The notes under the pieces: model-generated
What the model was told of the DNA's origin: nothing
The model's input: the letters and a program-made list of their open reading frames with translations, nothing else
The model's database searches: none
Made by a program: the position numbers and the translations under genes
Shown here: piece after piece, positions 25,551 to 33,839 of the stretch
How positions within the stretch are numbered: the stretch's first letter is position 1
Layout: each line of letters begins with the position of its first letter
NCBI RefSeq assembly: GCF_026719705.1
Contig: NZ_JAPPRR010000003.1
Location: forward strand, 62,001-126,000
Reading direction: 5' to 3'
Source of the DNA: Pseudokordiimonas caeni
GTDB lineage: Bacteria; Pseudomonadota; Alphaproteobacteria; Sphingomonadales; Kordiimonadaceae
Length of the DNA stretch: 64,000 nt

Positions 25551-26003
25551 ATGAAAGTCGCCTTTTCCGCCCCGGCCGTCGATCTGGTGCCGAGCCTGAT
25601 GTGGTCGCTTTATGTGCTGGTGCCGCTGGCCCTGCTTTATGCGGCACTGGTGCTGTTCGCCCAGTATGGCACGCGGCATGCCTATCTTGTGGATGAGAAG
25701 GTTCTGAACATCCGTCTTTTCCCCTATGAGCAGATCGTACCGCGGGCCGAGATATTGCCTGACTCTTTCCGTCGGGTTGACCTTGAAACCGACGAGGCCC
25801 TCGGCCTGTCGCTCCGGCTGAATGGTACCGGGCTCCCGAACCTGAAGGTTGGCACCTACCGGCTGAAGGACGGCAAGGCTGCCTTCGTGCTGGTCACCGA
25901 TCCCGCCGCCGCCGTTTTCTTCGAGCTTCGCGACGGCAAACGCTATATCCTGAGCGTGGAAAGCCCCCGCGAGTTTGCGGGTGCGCTCGGTCTCGCGTCC
26001 TGA
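25551..26003 (+). CDS. Membrane-anchored bacterial PH-domain protein (bPH_5-like)
   Basis: A 150-residue protein with one membrane segment near the N-terminus (LYVLVPLALLYAALVLFAQY, about residues 20-40). The rest fits the bacterial pleckstrin-homology type 5 pattern: ILPDSFRRVDLETDEALG, RLNGTGLPNLKVGTYRLKDG, then FVLVTDPAAAVFFELRDG. The family appears as a cytoplasmic domain on membrane proteins with unknown function. GGAGG stands 7 bases before the ATG. A second small membrane protein follows after 27 bases; both are enclosed by terminator-like hairpins and form a two-gene unit. It is not obviously linked to the amino-sugar genes. Confidence 0.7.
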   Translation: MKVAFSAPAVDLVPSLMWSLYVLVPLALLYAALVLFAQYGTRHAYLVDEKVLNIRLFPYEQIVPRAEILPDSFRRVDLETDEALGLSLRLNGTGLPNLKVGTYRLKDGKAAFVLVTDPAAAVFFELRDGKRYILSVESPREFAGALGLAS

Positions 26004-26030
26004 TCCACAATCGCCAAACAAAGCCTGCCC

Positions 26031-26501
26031 ATGATTGTCACGCTTCACGCCAAGGTCATCTATCTGAAACGCCGGCTGGTGGTGGCCGCGCTTCTGTCGC
26101 TCGCCGCTCTTGCGTTCTCGGCTGATCTGTTCCTTTCGCTCGCCGGATTCGGCGATACGGTCGACCCGCCGAATGGTGCGAGTTATCTGTTCGCCATTCT
26201 CTTCGGGCTGCTGCTTGTCTTCCTTTTCAGGAGTGCGCGGGACGCCTTCATGGTGCGTACCGATTATCTGGTGCTGACGGAAAAGGGGGCCGAACTGCGC
26301 CTGCCCACGCGCCGCAAACTGGGCTGGGATGAAGTTGAAAAGATCATTCTTTACAACGAAGGCACAGCCAGGCTCCGCATCAACCGCAAGGCCGGTGGCG
26401 GCATCGATATCCTGATGCAGGATCTGAGCGAGACACCCGACGACATCCGGCAGCGGCTTTCCGAGGCGAGCCGGGTTTTCGGCTTCGAACTGCTCGTCTG
26501 A
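26031..26501 (+). CDS. Small membrane protein with PH-like C-terminal half
   Basis: A 156-residue protein. Two hydrophobic segments (about residues 16-38 and 50-66) are followed by a soluble half: YLVLTEKGAELRLPTRRKLG, then WDEVEKIILYNEGTARLRI. This has the look of a YdbS- or PH-like domain (a Trp-rich strand with an interface to the membrane), but I cannot assign it to a named family. No clear Shine-Dalgarno sequence precedes the ATG, so translation may be coupled to the preceding gene. It is followed by a strong bidirectional terminator. Confidence 0.6.
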   Translation: MIVTLHAKVIYLKRRLVVAALLSLAALAFSADLFLSLAGFGDTVDPPNGASYLFAILFGLLLVFLFRSARDAFMVRTDYLVLTEKGAELRLPTRRKLGWDEVEKIILYNEGTARLRINRKAGGGIDILMQDLSETPDDIRQRLSEASRVFGFELLV

Positions 26502-26523
26502 CCGAGCTCTTTCCCTAAAATGA

Positions 26524-26559
26524 AAAGGCCGCGACAGGGAGGGGAATGTCGCGGCCTTT
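26524..26559. terminator. Strong bidirectional terminator
   Basis: A 13-bp perfect stem (AAAGGCCGCGACA / TGTCGCGGCCTTT) with a 10-base loop lies between the PH-like gene and the convergent symporter gene. T-rich flanks on both strands (TTTA to the right; TTTTCATTTT on the minus strand) make it work in both directions. Confidence 0.9.
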
Positions 26560-26626
26560 ATCGTCTCGGGGCTGGAAGGGGAGGGGAGGATCAGCCCCGC
26601 GAGACGGTCTCTATGCTTCTGATACG

Positions 26627-28357
26627 TCAGGGTGCGGGGGCGTCCTCCGCCACCGGCACTCGCTTGATCGCGCCGAGCACTCGCATTGTCGCAAGCGTGA
26701 ACACGAACAATAGAAGGCCTGCCGCTGTCAGGTTGCCATAGAGAAGCTGGCCAATACCGAAGAGAAGGGAATAAACGCCTGCCACGCCCCACGCGGCGGC
26801 GCGCACACCGCTGCCGACCACGCCGGGTTCGGTGAAGGCTTTCGTCTCCGCCTGGAAGGCCTTGAGCTTGGCTTCATCGGTTCTGGGCGTCAGGAGCGTG
26901 ACGATCACCCAGCCCGCCGTGGTGATGGCGACCGCCAGCACAAATTTCTCGTGCGAGGCAAGGCCGAGGTCGATGCGGTCCAGAAGGATCGAAACGGCGA
27001 AGGAAATGACCATCGCGGCCACTTCTGACCAGGCATTGATGCGGCTCCAGAACCAGCGCAGGATGAACAGAAGCCCGGTGCCGGCACCAACTGACAGAAG
27101 TAGGTTGAAGCCCTGGTTGGCGCTTTCAAGCGTCAGCGCGAAAAGCCCCGCGAGCACCATCAGCAGGACGGTGACGACGCGGCCGGCCATCACCTGCTGC
27201 TTGTCGGTCGCATCCGGCTTCATGAAGCGAACGTAAACGTCGTTCACCACATACGACGCCCCCCAGTTGAGGCTCGTCGAGATGGTCGACACATAGGCCG
27301 CGACGATCGACGCCATCACGAGGCCCAGAAGGCCGGCGGGCAGGAAGGTGAGCATGGCGGGATAAGCCAAGTCGTCCGTCATGATATTTTCCGGCACTTG
27401 CGGCAGGGCAGCCTTCAGGCTCGCGATATCGGGGAAGACGACAAGCGAGGCCAGCGCCACAATGATCCACGGCCACGGGCGCAGGGCATAGTGCGCGAGA
27501 TTGAAGAAGACGGTTGCCGCCACCGCATGGCGTTCGTTTTTGGCCGCCAGCATGCGCTGCGCCACGTAGCCGCCGCCGCCCGGCTCCGAGCCCGGATACC
27601 AGCTCGCCCACCACTGAACGGCGAGAGGGATGAGGAGAAGCGGCACATAAACCGCCGGGTCGCTCATGTCCGGCACCATGGGCAGCTTGTCGGCGACATT
27701 GGCGTGCGCGAGGAGCGTGTCAAGCCCGCCGACGGATGGATGATCGAGCGCATAGAGGGCGGCGATGATGGCGCCCGCCATGGCGATCACAAAAAGGATC
27801 ATGTCGGTGACAAGCACGCCGAGGAGACCGCCCGCCGCCGAGAAGATGACCGTCACGCCGCCCGCCACCAGCACCACCATCACGGGGCTGACGTTGAACA
27901 GTACGGCGCCGTATTTGATGGCGGCGAGCGTGACGTTCCCCATGATCAGCACATTGAAGAAGATGCCAAGGTAGACCGCCCGGAAGCCGCGCAGGAAGGC
28001 GGCGGGTTTGCCGGAATAGCGGCGCTCGTAAAATTCGTTATCGGTGGTGACGCCGAGCCGCCGCCACAGCTTGGCGTAAACGAAGGCGGTCAGCATGCCG
28101 GTCAGGAGGAAACACCACCAGGCCCAGTTGGCGGCCACACCGCCGGTGCGGACAAGCCCGGTGACGAGGTTCGGTGTGTCGGCGGCGAAGGTAGTGGCGA
28201 CCATCGAGGTGCCAAGGAGCCACCAGGGCATATGCCGTCCGCCGAGGAAAAAGGAGGCGCTACTCGCACTCGCCCGTTTGGTGACATAAAGGCCAACCGC
28301 AAGGTTGCCGAAAAGCACAAGGGCAACAATCGCCCAGTCGAGAGCCGTCAGATGCAA
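26627..28357 (-). CDS. Sodium:solute symporter (SLC5/SSF), probable amino-sugar or sugar carrier
   Basis: A 576-residue inner-membrane carrier with about 14 hydrophobic segments. The N-terminus (LTALDWAIVALVLFGNLAVG) and FFLGGRHMPWWLLGTSMVAT are typical of SGLT-like members. NLVTGLVRTGG and WYPGSEPGGGGYVAQRMLAA follow. The start is a TTG at 28357, chosen because GGGGAGGGG stands directly before it and it gives the family N-terminus; the frame extends to 28405 without a site. A perfect copy of the LacI-type palindrome lies 71 bases upstream, so I infer that it imports the sugar handled by the locus, such as GlcNAc or glucose. The C-terminal 60 residues add two more membrane segments. Confidence 0.85.
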   Translation of the reverse strand: MHLTALDWAIVALVLFGNLAVGLYVTKRASASSASFFLGGRHMPWWLLGTSMVATTFAADTPNLVTGLVRTGGVAANWAWWCFLLTGMLTAFVYAKLWRRLGVTTDNEFYERRYSGKPAAFLRGFRAVYLGIFFNVLIMGNVTLAAIKYGAVLFNVSPVMVVLVAGGVTVIFSAAGGLLGVLVTDMILFVIAMAGAIIAALYALDHPSVGGLDTLLAHANVADKLPMVPDMSDPAVYVPLLLIPLAVQWWASWYPGSEPGGGGYVAQRMLAAKNERHAVAATVFFNLAHYALRPWPWIIVALASLVVFPDIASLKAALPQVPENIMTDDLAYPAMLTFLPAGLLGLVMASIVAAYVSTISTSLNWGASYVVNDVYVRFMKPDATDKQQVMAGRVVTVLLMVLAGLFALTLESANQGFNLLLSVGAGTGLLFILRWFWSRINAWSEVAAMVISFAVSILLDRIDLGLASHEKFVLAVAITTAGWVIVTLLTPRTDEAKLKAFQAETKAFTEPGVVGSGVRAAAWGVAGVYSLLFGIGQLLYGNLTAAGLLLFVFTLATMRVLGAIKRVPVAEDAPAP

Positions 28358-28427
28358 GGCACCCCTCCCCGGAAAGTGTGAACAGCCACCCCGCCATGCC
28401 CCCACGGCGTCCGGGATTGCTGATGTT

Positions 28428-28441
28428 TGACAACGTTGTCA
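28428..28441. promoter_or_regulatory. Putative LacI-family operator, perfect palindrome
   Basis: TGACAACGTTGTCA is a perfect 14-bp palindrome, extended by TT on the left and CA on the right. It stands 71 bases before the TTG start of the leftward symporter gene. The same word with one mismatch stands before the glucokinase-family gene 13 kb away. Confidence 0.75.
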
Positions 28442-28549
28442 CAAATATGAAGTCTTTGGGCTGCGGAGGCAAGGGAAAAGTGGGCTTGAAAGCGATGGTT
28501 TCCGACAGAATGCAGCTTGCATTCTATCCGTTAACGAAATATACAACCG

Positions 28550-28564
28550 TTAATGATTTGTTAA
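28550..28564 (+). promoter_or_regulatory. Putative CtrA binding site (TTAA-N7-TTAA)
   Basis: TTAATGATTTGTTAA matches the CtrA consensus exactly, and a further GTTAAC stands at 28530. It lies about 105 bases before the start of the second PEP-CTERM gene. Confidence 0.55.
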
Positions 28565-28669
28565 CTTTTTGAGCGCTTGAGCGGCACCCTTGTCATCACT
28601 TCCTGAAACTCGGGAGTTTAAAGGGGCGGCACCGATCTGCAGCTCTGACGCAATCTTGGGGGTCGCGAG

Positions 28670-29371
28670 ATGAAGTATCTGTTCTTGGTGTTTTGCGTAG
28701 CTGTTGCCGGTTGGTCGGGTGCGGCCAGCGCAGCTGTTAACTTCCATCTGGAAGGCGATATTGCGTGGTACGATTCCGAGGCTCTGGCGAACAAATTTGG
28801 CGAGAGCCAGAGCAAGATGGGTACAATTTCTATTGACCTTGAGTTCTCTGACTATCTGACAGACGACGATGCCGTGCGAACCAAGTCATACGCATACGGC
28901 AACTTTGCTGCCTATCACTACACCTCGATGAAGGTGACAGTGGGTAATCAAACTTGGCAGTATTCTGGTGGCATTGTGGACCCTGGCAATTATGCCGAAA
29001 TCTTCGACCGGACGGATGGTTATGAGTACGGCTATGAAGAAATCAATTTTAATGCGACGGAAGATGTCCTGACGGGCAACGGTCTTACGGTCTCCTATTT
29101 CAATTCATGGGCTTTCGCACAAGGCGGAGACAATATCTCAAGCACCGATATTGCAAGTATCGGGTCCCTGATCAGTCCTGCATTCGAGACCAATGGGTTT
29201 TTCGACACGGAACTTGGCACCGTCTACTTCTTCAAAATGTCGGTGACAGAGATTACCGAGATCGGTGCCCCTGCCATCCCCGAGCCGGCCACTTGGCTGA
29301 CGATGATCATAGGCTTCGGGCTCGCGGGCATGGCGGTGCGGCGGCGGGGGCGGCAACTGCGCATCGGGTGA
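28670..29371 (+). CDS. PEP-CTERM sorting-domain protein
   Basis: A 233-residue secreted protein. The signal peptide covers about residues 1-23 (FLVFCVAVAGWSGAASA). The middle is a beta-rich domain with many aromatic residues (YGNFAAYHYTSMKVTVG, GYEYGYEEINFNA) and no recognised motif. It ends with the exosortase signal PEPATW, a hydrophobic stretch (LTMIIGFGLAGMAV) and RRRGR, nearly the same signal as in the protein at 12840. Its body is lower in G+C than the flanks. It stands alone, with a CtrA-type site upstream and the ABC exporter gene 118 bases downstream. Function unknown; probably an envelope or extracellular matrix protein. Confidence 0.8.
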   Translation: MKYLFLVFCVAVAGWSGAASAAVNFHLEGDIAWYDSEALANKFGESQSKMGTISIDLEFSDYLTDDDAVRTKSYAYGNFAAYHYTSMKVTVGNQTWQYSGGIVDPGNYAEIFDRTDGYEYGYEEINFNATEDVLTGNGLTVSYFNSWAFAQGGDNISSTDIASIGSLISPAFETNGFFDTELGTVYFFKMSVTEITEIGAPAIPEPATWLTMIIGFGLAGMAVRRRGRQLRIG

Positions 29372-29489
29372 CAATCTAGCGCAATTGTGATCACGTCGGC
29401 GGCGTCTGCTCGCAAAAATGTCATGACTTCCAGGCATTCGGGACTAAAGTATCCGGCCCAAATCATGAAATAAGAAAAGACGTCACGAC

Positions 29490-31346
29490 ATGCTCCGCTG
29501 GTTTGAAAACCGCCTTGATCCGTTCCCGCGCGAACTGCCCACACAGCCGCCCAAGACGCTTTATGCCTTCTGCCGCCATTATATGCGTGGCACCGAGCCT
29601 TGGCTCGCCTTCATGGCGGTGCTCACCACGCTGATCGCGATTGCCGAAGTGTCGCTTTACAGCTTCCTCGGCTCCATCGTCGATCTTCTGGAAGCGCACA
29701 GCCCCGAAGATTTCTTTGCGGAAGAAGGCGGCAAGCTGGCGCTGATGGCCTTTGTGCTGATCGTTGCCATGCCGATCATGAGCTTCCTGTCGTCGGCGGT
29801 CATTCACCAGACGCTTCTCGGCAATTTCCCGATGCGCATCCGCTGGAACGTGCACCGTTATCTGGTGCATCAGTCGATGAGCTATTTCCAGGACGAGTTT
29901 GCTGGCCGCATCGTCACCAAACTGATGCAGACGGCCCTTGCCGTGCGGGAAACCGTGATCAAGGTGCTGGATGTGGCGAACTATGTGATCGTCTATATGG
30001 CGGGCACCCTGTTTGTGGTTGCCACCGCCGACTGGCGCCTGATGATGCCGTTTGCAGCGTGGGTCGTGATCTTCGGGCTTCTGATGGTCTATTTCGTACC
30101 GCGCCTCGGCAAGGTGGCGCAGGAGCAGGCCGACGCCCGCTCGATGATGACCGGCCGGATCGTCGACAGCTACACGAACATCGCCACCGTGAAGCTCTTT
30201 TCGCATTCCGAGCGCGAAGAAGCCTATGCCCGCGAAGGCATGGGGGAGTTTCTGGATACGGTTCACCGCCAGATGCGCCTTGTCACCTGGTTCAACACGG
30301 CGCGGGACTGCCTCAACTATGGCACCGTTTTCTCGCTGGCCGTGCTCGGCATCTGGCTGTGGCAGCTGGGGGCGGTCTCCACGGGGGCCATTGCTATCGC
30401 CATGGCACTCGCGCTCAGGATCATGGGCATGTCCCAGTGGCTGATGTGGGAAGTCTCCGCGCTTTTTGAAAATATCGGTACGGTGAAGGACGGCATCGGC
30501 TCCATCTCGCTGCCGCGCGTCATCAATGATGCGCCGGACGCCAAACTGCTGCCGCCGGTGAAGGGCGAAATCCGGTTCGAGGATGTGGTCTTCAATTACG
30601 ACCCGACCAAAGCCGTGATCTGCGGGCTCGATCTCGCCATCAAGCCGGGCGAGAAGATCGGCCTTGTCGGCCAGTCGGGGGCGGGCAAATCGACCCTCGT
30701 GAACCTGCTGCTGCGCTTCTATGATCTCGATGGCGGGCGCATCACCATCGATGGCACCGATGTGCGCGATGTGACGCAGGATTCGCTTAGGGCCCAGATC
30801 GGCGTTGTCACGCAGGATACGTCGCTGCTGCACCGGTCGGTGCGCGACAATATCACCTATGGCCGCCCGCACGCGACGGACGAGGAAATGCTCTCCGCCG
30901 CTGAACAGGCCGAAGCCGCCGACTTCATCATGGAACTGAAAGACGCCAAGGGCCGCACGGGCTACGACGCCCATGTGGGCGAGCGCGGCGTGAAGCTTTC
31001 AGGCGGCCAGCGCCAGCGCGTCGCGATTGCCCGTGTGCTTCTGAAAAATGCGCCGATCCTTGTGCTCGATGAAGCGACCTCGGCGCTTGATAGCGAGGTT
31101 GAAGCTGCGATCCAGGGCCAGCTTTCGAAGCTGATGGAAGGCAAGACGGTGATCGCCATCGCGCACCGGCTTTCCACCATCGCGGCGATGGACCGGCTTA
31201 TCGTGCTCGACAAGGGCCGCATCGTCGAGGAAGGCAGCCATGCCGACCTGATCGCGCAGGATGGCATCTATGCCCGTCTCTGGTCCCGCCAGTCGGGCGG
31301 TTTCCTTGGGCTCGACGAAGAAGCCGAAACGGAAGCCGCGGAATAA
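29490..31346 (+). CDS. ABC exporter, fused permease and ATPase (MsbA-like)
   Basis: A 618-residue half transporter. Residues about 30-330 hold six membrane segments; the ATPase follows with Walker A GLVGQSGAGKST, a Q-loop (GVVTQDTSLLH), signature LSGGQRQRVAIAR, Walker B ILVLDEATSALD and the switch His in AIAHRLSTI. All ATPase motifs are intact, so a homodimer should be active. The family exports lipids, drugs or peptides; the substrate cannot be read. No accessory protein lies nearby. It ends 6 bases before an intergenic repeat that separates it from the convergent chemoreceptor gene. Confidence 0.9.
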   Translation: MLRWFENRLDPFPRELPTQPPKTLYAFCRHYMRGTEPWLAFMAVLTTLIAIAEVSLYSFLGSIVDLLEAHSPEDFFAEEGGKLALMAFVLIVAMPIMSFLSSAVIHQTLLGNFPMRIRWNVHRYLVHQSMSYFQDEFAGRIVTKLMQTALAVRETVIKVLDVANYVIVYMAGTLFVVATADWRLMMPFAAWVVIFGLLMVYFVPRLGKVAQEQADARSMMTGRIVDSYTNIATVKLFSHSEREEAYAREGMGEFLDTVHRQMRLVTWFNTARDCLNYGTVFSLAVLGIWLWQLGAVSTGAIAIAMALALRIMGMSQWLMWEVSALFENIGTVKDGIGSISLPRVINDAPDAKLLPPVKGEIRFEDVVFNYDPTKAVICGLDLAIKPGEKIGLVGQSGAGKSTLVNLLLRFYDLDGGRITIDGTDVRDVTQDSLRAQIGVVTQDTSLLHRSVRDNITYGRPHATDEEMLSAAEQAEAADFIMELKDAKGRTGYDAHVGERGVKLSGGQRQRVAIARVLLKNAPILVLDEATSALDSEVEAAIQGQLSKLMEGKTVIAIAHRLSTIAAMDRLIVLDKGRIVEEGSHADLIAQDGIYARLWSRQSGGFLGLDEEAETEAAE

Positions 31347-31352
31347 CCCACG

Positions 31353-31429
31353 CCGTCATGCCGGGCTCGACCCGGCATCTAGTGGTGTTTGCTGCAGGCA
31401 TGGCCCCCGGATCAGGTCCGGGGTGACGG
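31353..31429. repeat. Intergenic palindromic repeat, copy 1
   Basis: A 77-base element built of two hairpins, GCCGGGCTCGACCCGGC and CCCCGGATCAGGTCCGGGG, enclosed by CGTCA and TGACG. It lies between two convergent genes, where it could act as a two-way transcription stop. A near-identical copy stands at 48748-48823. Elements of this sort are widespread in alphaproteobacteria. Confidence 0.8.
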
Positions 31430-31438
31430 GTTTTGGGA

Positions 31439-32518
31439 TCACGGCGCCTGAATGATGCAGCCGTACCAGCCGAGGCCTTCGTAGGTCTCGTAGCCCGGTG
31501 TGCGGTGGAAGCCGATGATGGTGCCATCGGGCAGGCTGTAATGGCCCGCGGTTTCGCCCTTCGTGTCCAGATCGATTTTCTCTGTCAGCAGCCCCTTGCC
31601 GTCCGACGCGGCAATCACCCGCATCGAGGCATCAAGGAGGAGCGCGCGGGAGCGGCCGGCTTCCTGTTTCGAGAAGCGCACGCCTTCGGTGATGGTACGG
31701 GCCTGTGGGCCCCAGTCGAAATGGATGCCGAGAACGCCGAGGATTTCTCCGTCCGCTTCGCCGCCCGCGCGGATGGCGGCGGCATAGGTGGCGACAGGCG
31801 CGTTATCGAGGTGCCGGTTGCGGGCAATGTCCGCCACCGAATAATCGTCCCCCGATTTTGTCGCCATGGCTTCCCGGAACCAGCTTTCATCGGCAACCGA
31901 GGCGCCTTCGACCTTGTATTGGCCGGGCCGTCCGTTGGCGATCACACGGCCCTTGGTGTCGGCAATCCAGAGATCAAGATAAACGGTATAGGCCGACAGG
32001 ATCACCCCGAGGCGCTTTGAGGCATATGCCGAGGCTTCGGGGGAGGGCGCGGCGAGGCAATCGACGACCGCGCTGTCGGTGGCCCACCAGCGCACATCGC
32101 AGGTGCGTTCATAAAGGTTGCGGTCGATCAGTTCGACGGCGTTGAGGGCGAGGTCCACCATGCGCTGGCCGCGCAGGTGATCCACGATATTGCGGCCGAT
32201 CAGATCGAGAAGCGCGACCTTCGAGGAAAGCTCGTTGCGCAGCGTGACGGCAATCTCGGCAATTTCCTCGGAGACGCCTTTCACCTCGTTCGCGACAACG
32301 GCGAAGCCTCGCCCCGCTTCACCCGCCCGCGCGCTTTCGATCAGCGCATTCAGGGCGAGGATTTTGGTGCGGCCGGTGACGGCCTGGATCTCGGTGATCT
32401 TGCTGTCGGTGGTGCCGCGCACATCGGCGGTCAGCGCGATGATCTGGGCTGGGTCCATCTCGTCGATGGTGGTGTCCTCTGCCGCATTGGCGGCGTCCCC
32501 GGGACGTACATTTATCAT
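31439..32518 (-). CDS. Soluble methyl-accepting-type sensor with C-terminal Cache-like domain
   Basis: A 359-residue protein with no membrane segment. Residues about 30-100 match only the hairpin tip of the chemoreceptor signalling domain ([40 protein letters not shown]), the part that contacts CheA and CheW. Residues about 150-355 look like a Cache sensor domain ([17 protein letters not shown], then [34 protein letters not shown]). This order is the reverse of a normal receptor, and the long coiled-coil arms are missing. It may bind a cytoplasmic ligand and report to a chemotaxis or Che-like array. The ATG at 32518 gives the shortest plausible start. It is convergent with the ABC exporter gene. 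Confidence 0.75.
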   Translation of the reverse strand: MINVRPGDAANAAEDTTIDEMDPAQIIALTADVRGTTDSKITEIQAVTGRTKILALNALIESARAGEAGRGFAVVANEVKGVSEEIAEIAVTLRNELSSKVALLDLIGRNIVDHLRGQRMVDLALNAVELIDRNLYERTCDVRWWATDSAVVDCLAAPSPEASAYASKRLGVILSAYTVYLDLWIADTKGRVIANGRPGQYKVEGASVADESWFREAMATKSGDDYSVADIARNRHLDNAPVATYAAAIRAGGEADGEILGVLGIHFDWGPQARTITEGVRFSKQEAGRSRALLLDASMRVIAASDGKGLLTEKIDLDTKGETAGHYSLPDGTIIGFHRTPGYETYEGLGWYGCIIQAP

Positions 32519-32675
32519 GGTTGCCGTACTCTTTGCTCTTGAAAACAGGGCGCCGGCAGCCTCTTTGGGCAACCGGTTTTCTGGACGGCAATATTTATCT
32601 TTGTTGTTGCTTTGCTAGCACATCGATGCTGCATCGCAAAAGAAAGAATTGTTACATCCGAAACGGGGCGGCGGG

Positions 32676-33839
32676 TCAGTAAACCTCGCCGCTGATGATG
32701 GTTTTGATCGCATTCCACTGATCGTCCACCAGCACGAAATCCGCCAAATAGCCCGGCGCGATCTGGCCATGGGTGCGATCCAGCCGCAGGAACTTCGCCG
32801 GATTGTGGCTCGCCATCGCCACCGCCACCTCAGGGCTTACGCCCACATCGCGGATCGCGTTGCGCACGGCGGCTGCCATATCGAGGTCCGACCCGGCGAG
32901 GGTGCCATCGGTATAGGTGCAGCGGCCATTCACTACATGCACGGTGCGCCCGGTGAGGGTAAACTCCTTGCGGCCATCCACTTCCGGCATGCCGACCGAT
33001 GGCATGGCGTCCGTCACCAGCATCAGCCGGTCGGCGCCCATGGCTTTCATGGCGACCCGGATGCTGGCCGGATGCAGGTGGAAACCATCGACGATGATAC
33101 CGGCGAACATGTCATTGTCTTCCAGCACGGCGCCGACCACGCCGGGGGCGCGGCTCGTTGTCGGTGTCATTGCGTTATAAAGGTGCGTCACGCCGGTCGC
33201 CCCCGCCCTGATACCGGCCACCGCCTGCTCGTAAGTGGCGTTGGTGTGGCCGAAGGAGATGATGACGCCGGCCTTGGTGAGTGCGGCGATGGTCTCCGGG
33301 TTCGTTTCCTCGGGCGCCAGCGTCACATGGGTCACGCCGCGTTTCAGGCTCGTCAGGATTTCGAAAGCTTCCGCGTCGATGGGGCGGAAATGCCTCGCGT
33401 CATGTGCGCCCTTCTTGGGTTCCGAAAGGAACGGTCCCTCAAGGTGGATGCCAAGGATGCCCGGTATGCCCGCTTCGATGGCGTCATCCACCGCCTTGAG
33501 CGCCTTTCGCATCACGGAGAAGTCGTCGCTGATCAGGGTTGGCAGCATGCCCGTGGTGCCATAGGTGCGGTGGGCAGCCATGATGGCCTCAACGCCCGCT
33601 TTTGTGGGCTCGTCGTTGAACAGCACGCCGCCGCCGCCATTCACCTGCACGTCGATATAGCCGGGCACGAGGGTCAGCCCGTCGGCCTCAATCACGTTGG
33701 TGTCGTCGTGGGTGTCCAGCATGTCGGCGGGGCCGATATCGCTGATGCGGCCACCGCTGACGCGCACGGCGAGCCCTTCGCGGAAATGGCCGGCATGCAG
33801 AACGCGGGCGCCGGTGATCAGGGTCGATTCTTCAGGCAT
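32676..33839 (-). CDS. nagA: N-acetylglucosamine-6-phosphate deacetylase
   Basis: A 387-residue cytoplasmic amidohydrolase that would convert GlcNAc-6-phosphate to glucosamine-6-phosphate and acetate. GYIDVQVNGGGGVLFND opens the barrel. The metal-binding Glu is in GIHLEGPFLSEPKKGAHD, His residues are in ISFGHTNATYEQA and GVTHLYNAMTP, and the catalytic Asp is in LVTDAMPSVG. Length and motifs are normal. Its ATG shares one base with the stop of nagB-II (TGATG), so the two are translationally coupled in the order regulator, nagB-II, nagA. It is the last gene of the unit; no clear terminator was found before the chemoreceptor gene. Confidence 0.93.
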   Translation of the reverse strand: MPEESTLITGARVLHAGHFREGLAVRVSGGRISDIGPADMLDTHDDTNVIEADGLTLVPGYIDVQVNGGGGVLFNDEPTKAGVEAIMAAHRTYGTTGMLPTLISDDFSVMRKALKAVDDAIEAGIPGILGIHLEGPFLSEPKKGAHDARHFRPIDAEAFEILTSLKRGVTHVTLAPEETNPETIAALTKAGVIISFGHTNATYEQAVAGIRAGATGVTHLYNAMTPTTSRAPGVVGAVLEDNDMFAGIIVDGFHLHPASIRVAMKAMGADRLMLVTDAMPSVGMPEVDGRKEFTLTGRTVHVVNGRCTYTDGTLAGSDLDMAAAVRNAIRDVGVSPEVAVAMASHNPAKFLRLDRTHGQIAPGYLADFVLVDDQWNAIKTIISGEVY

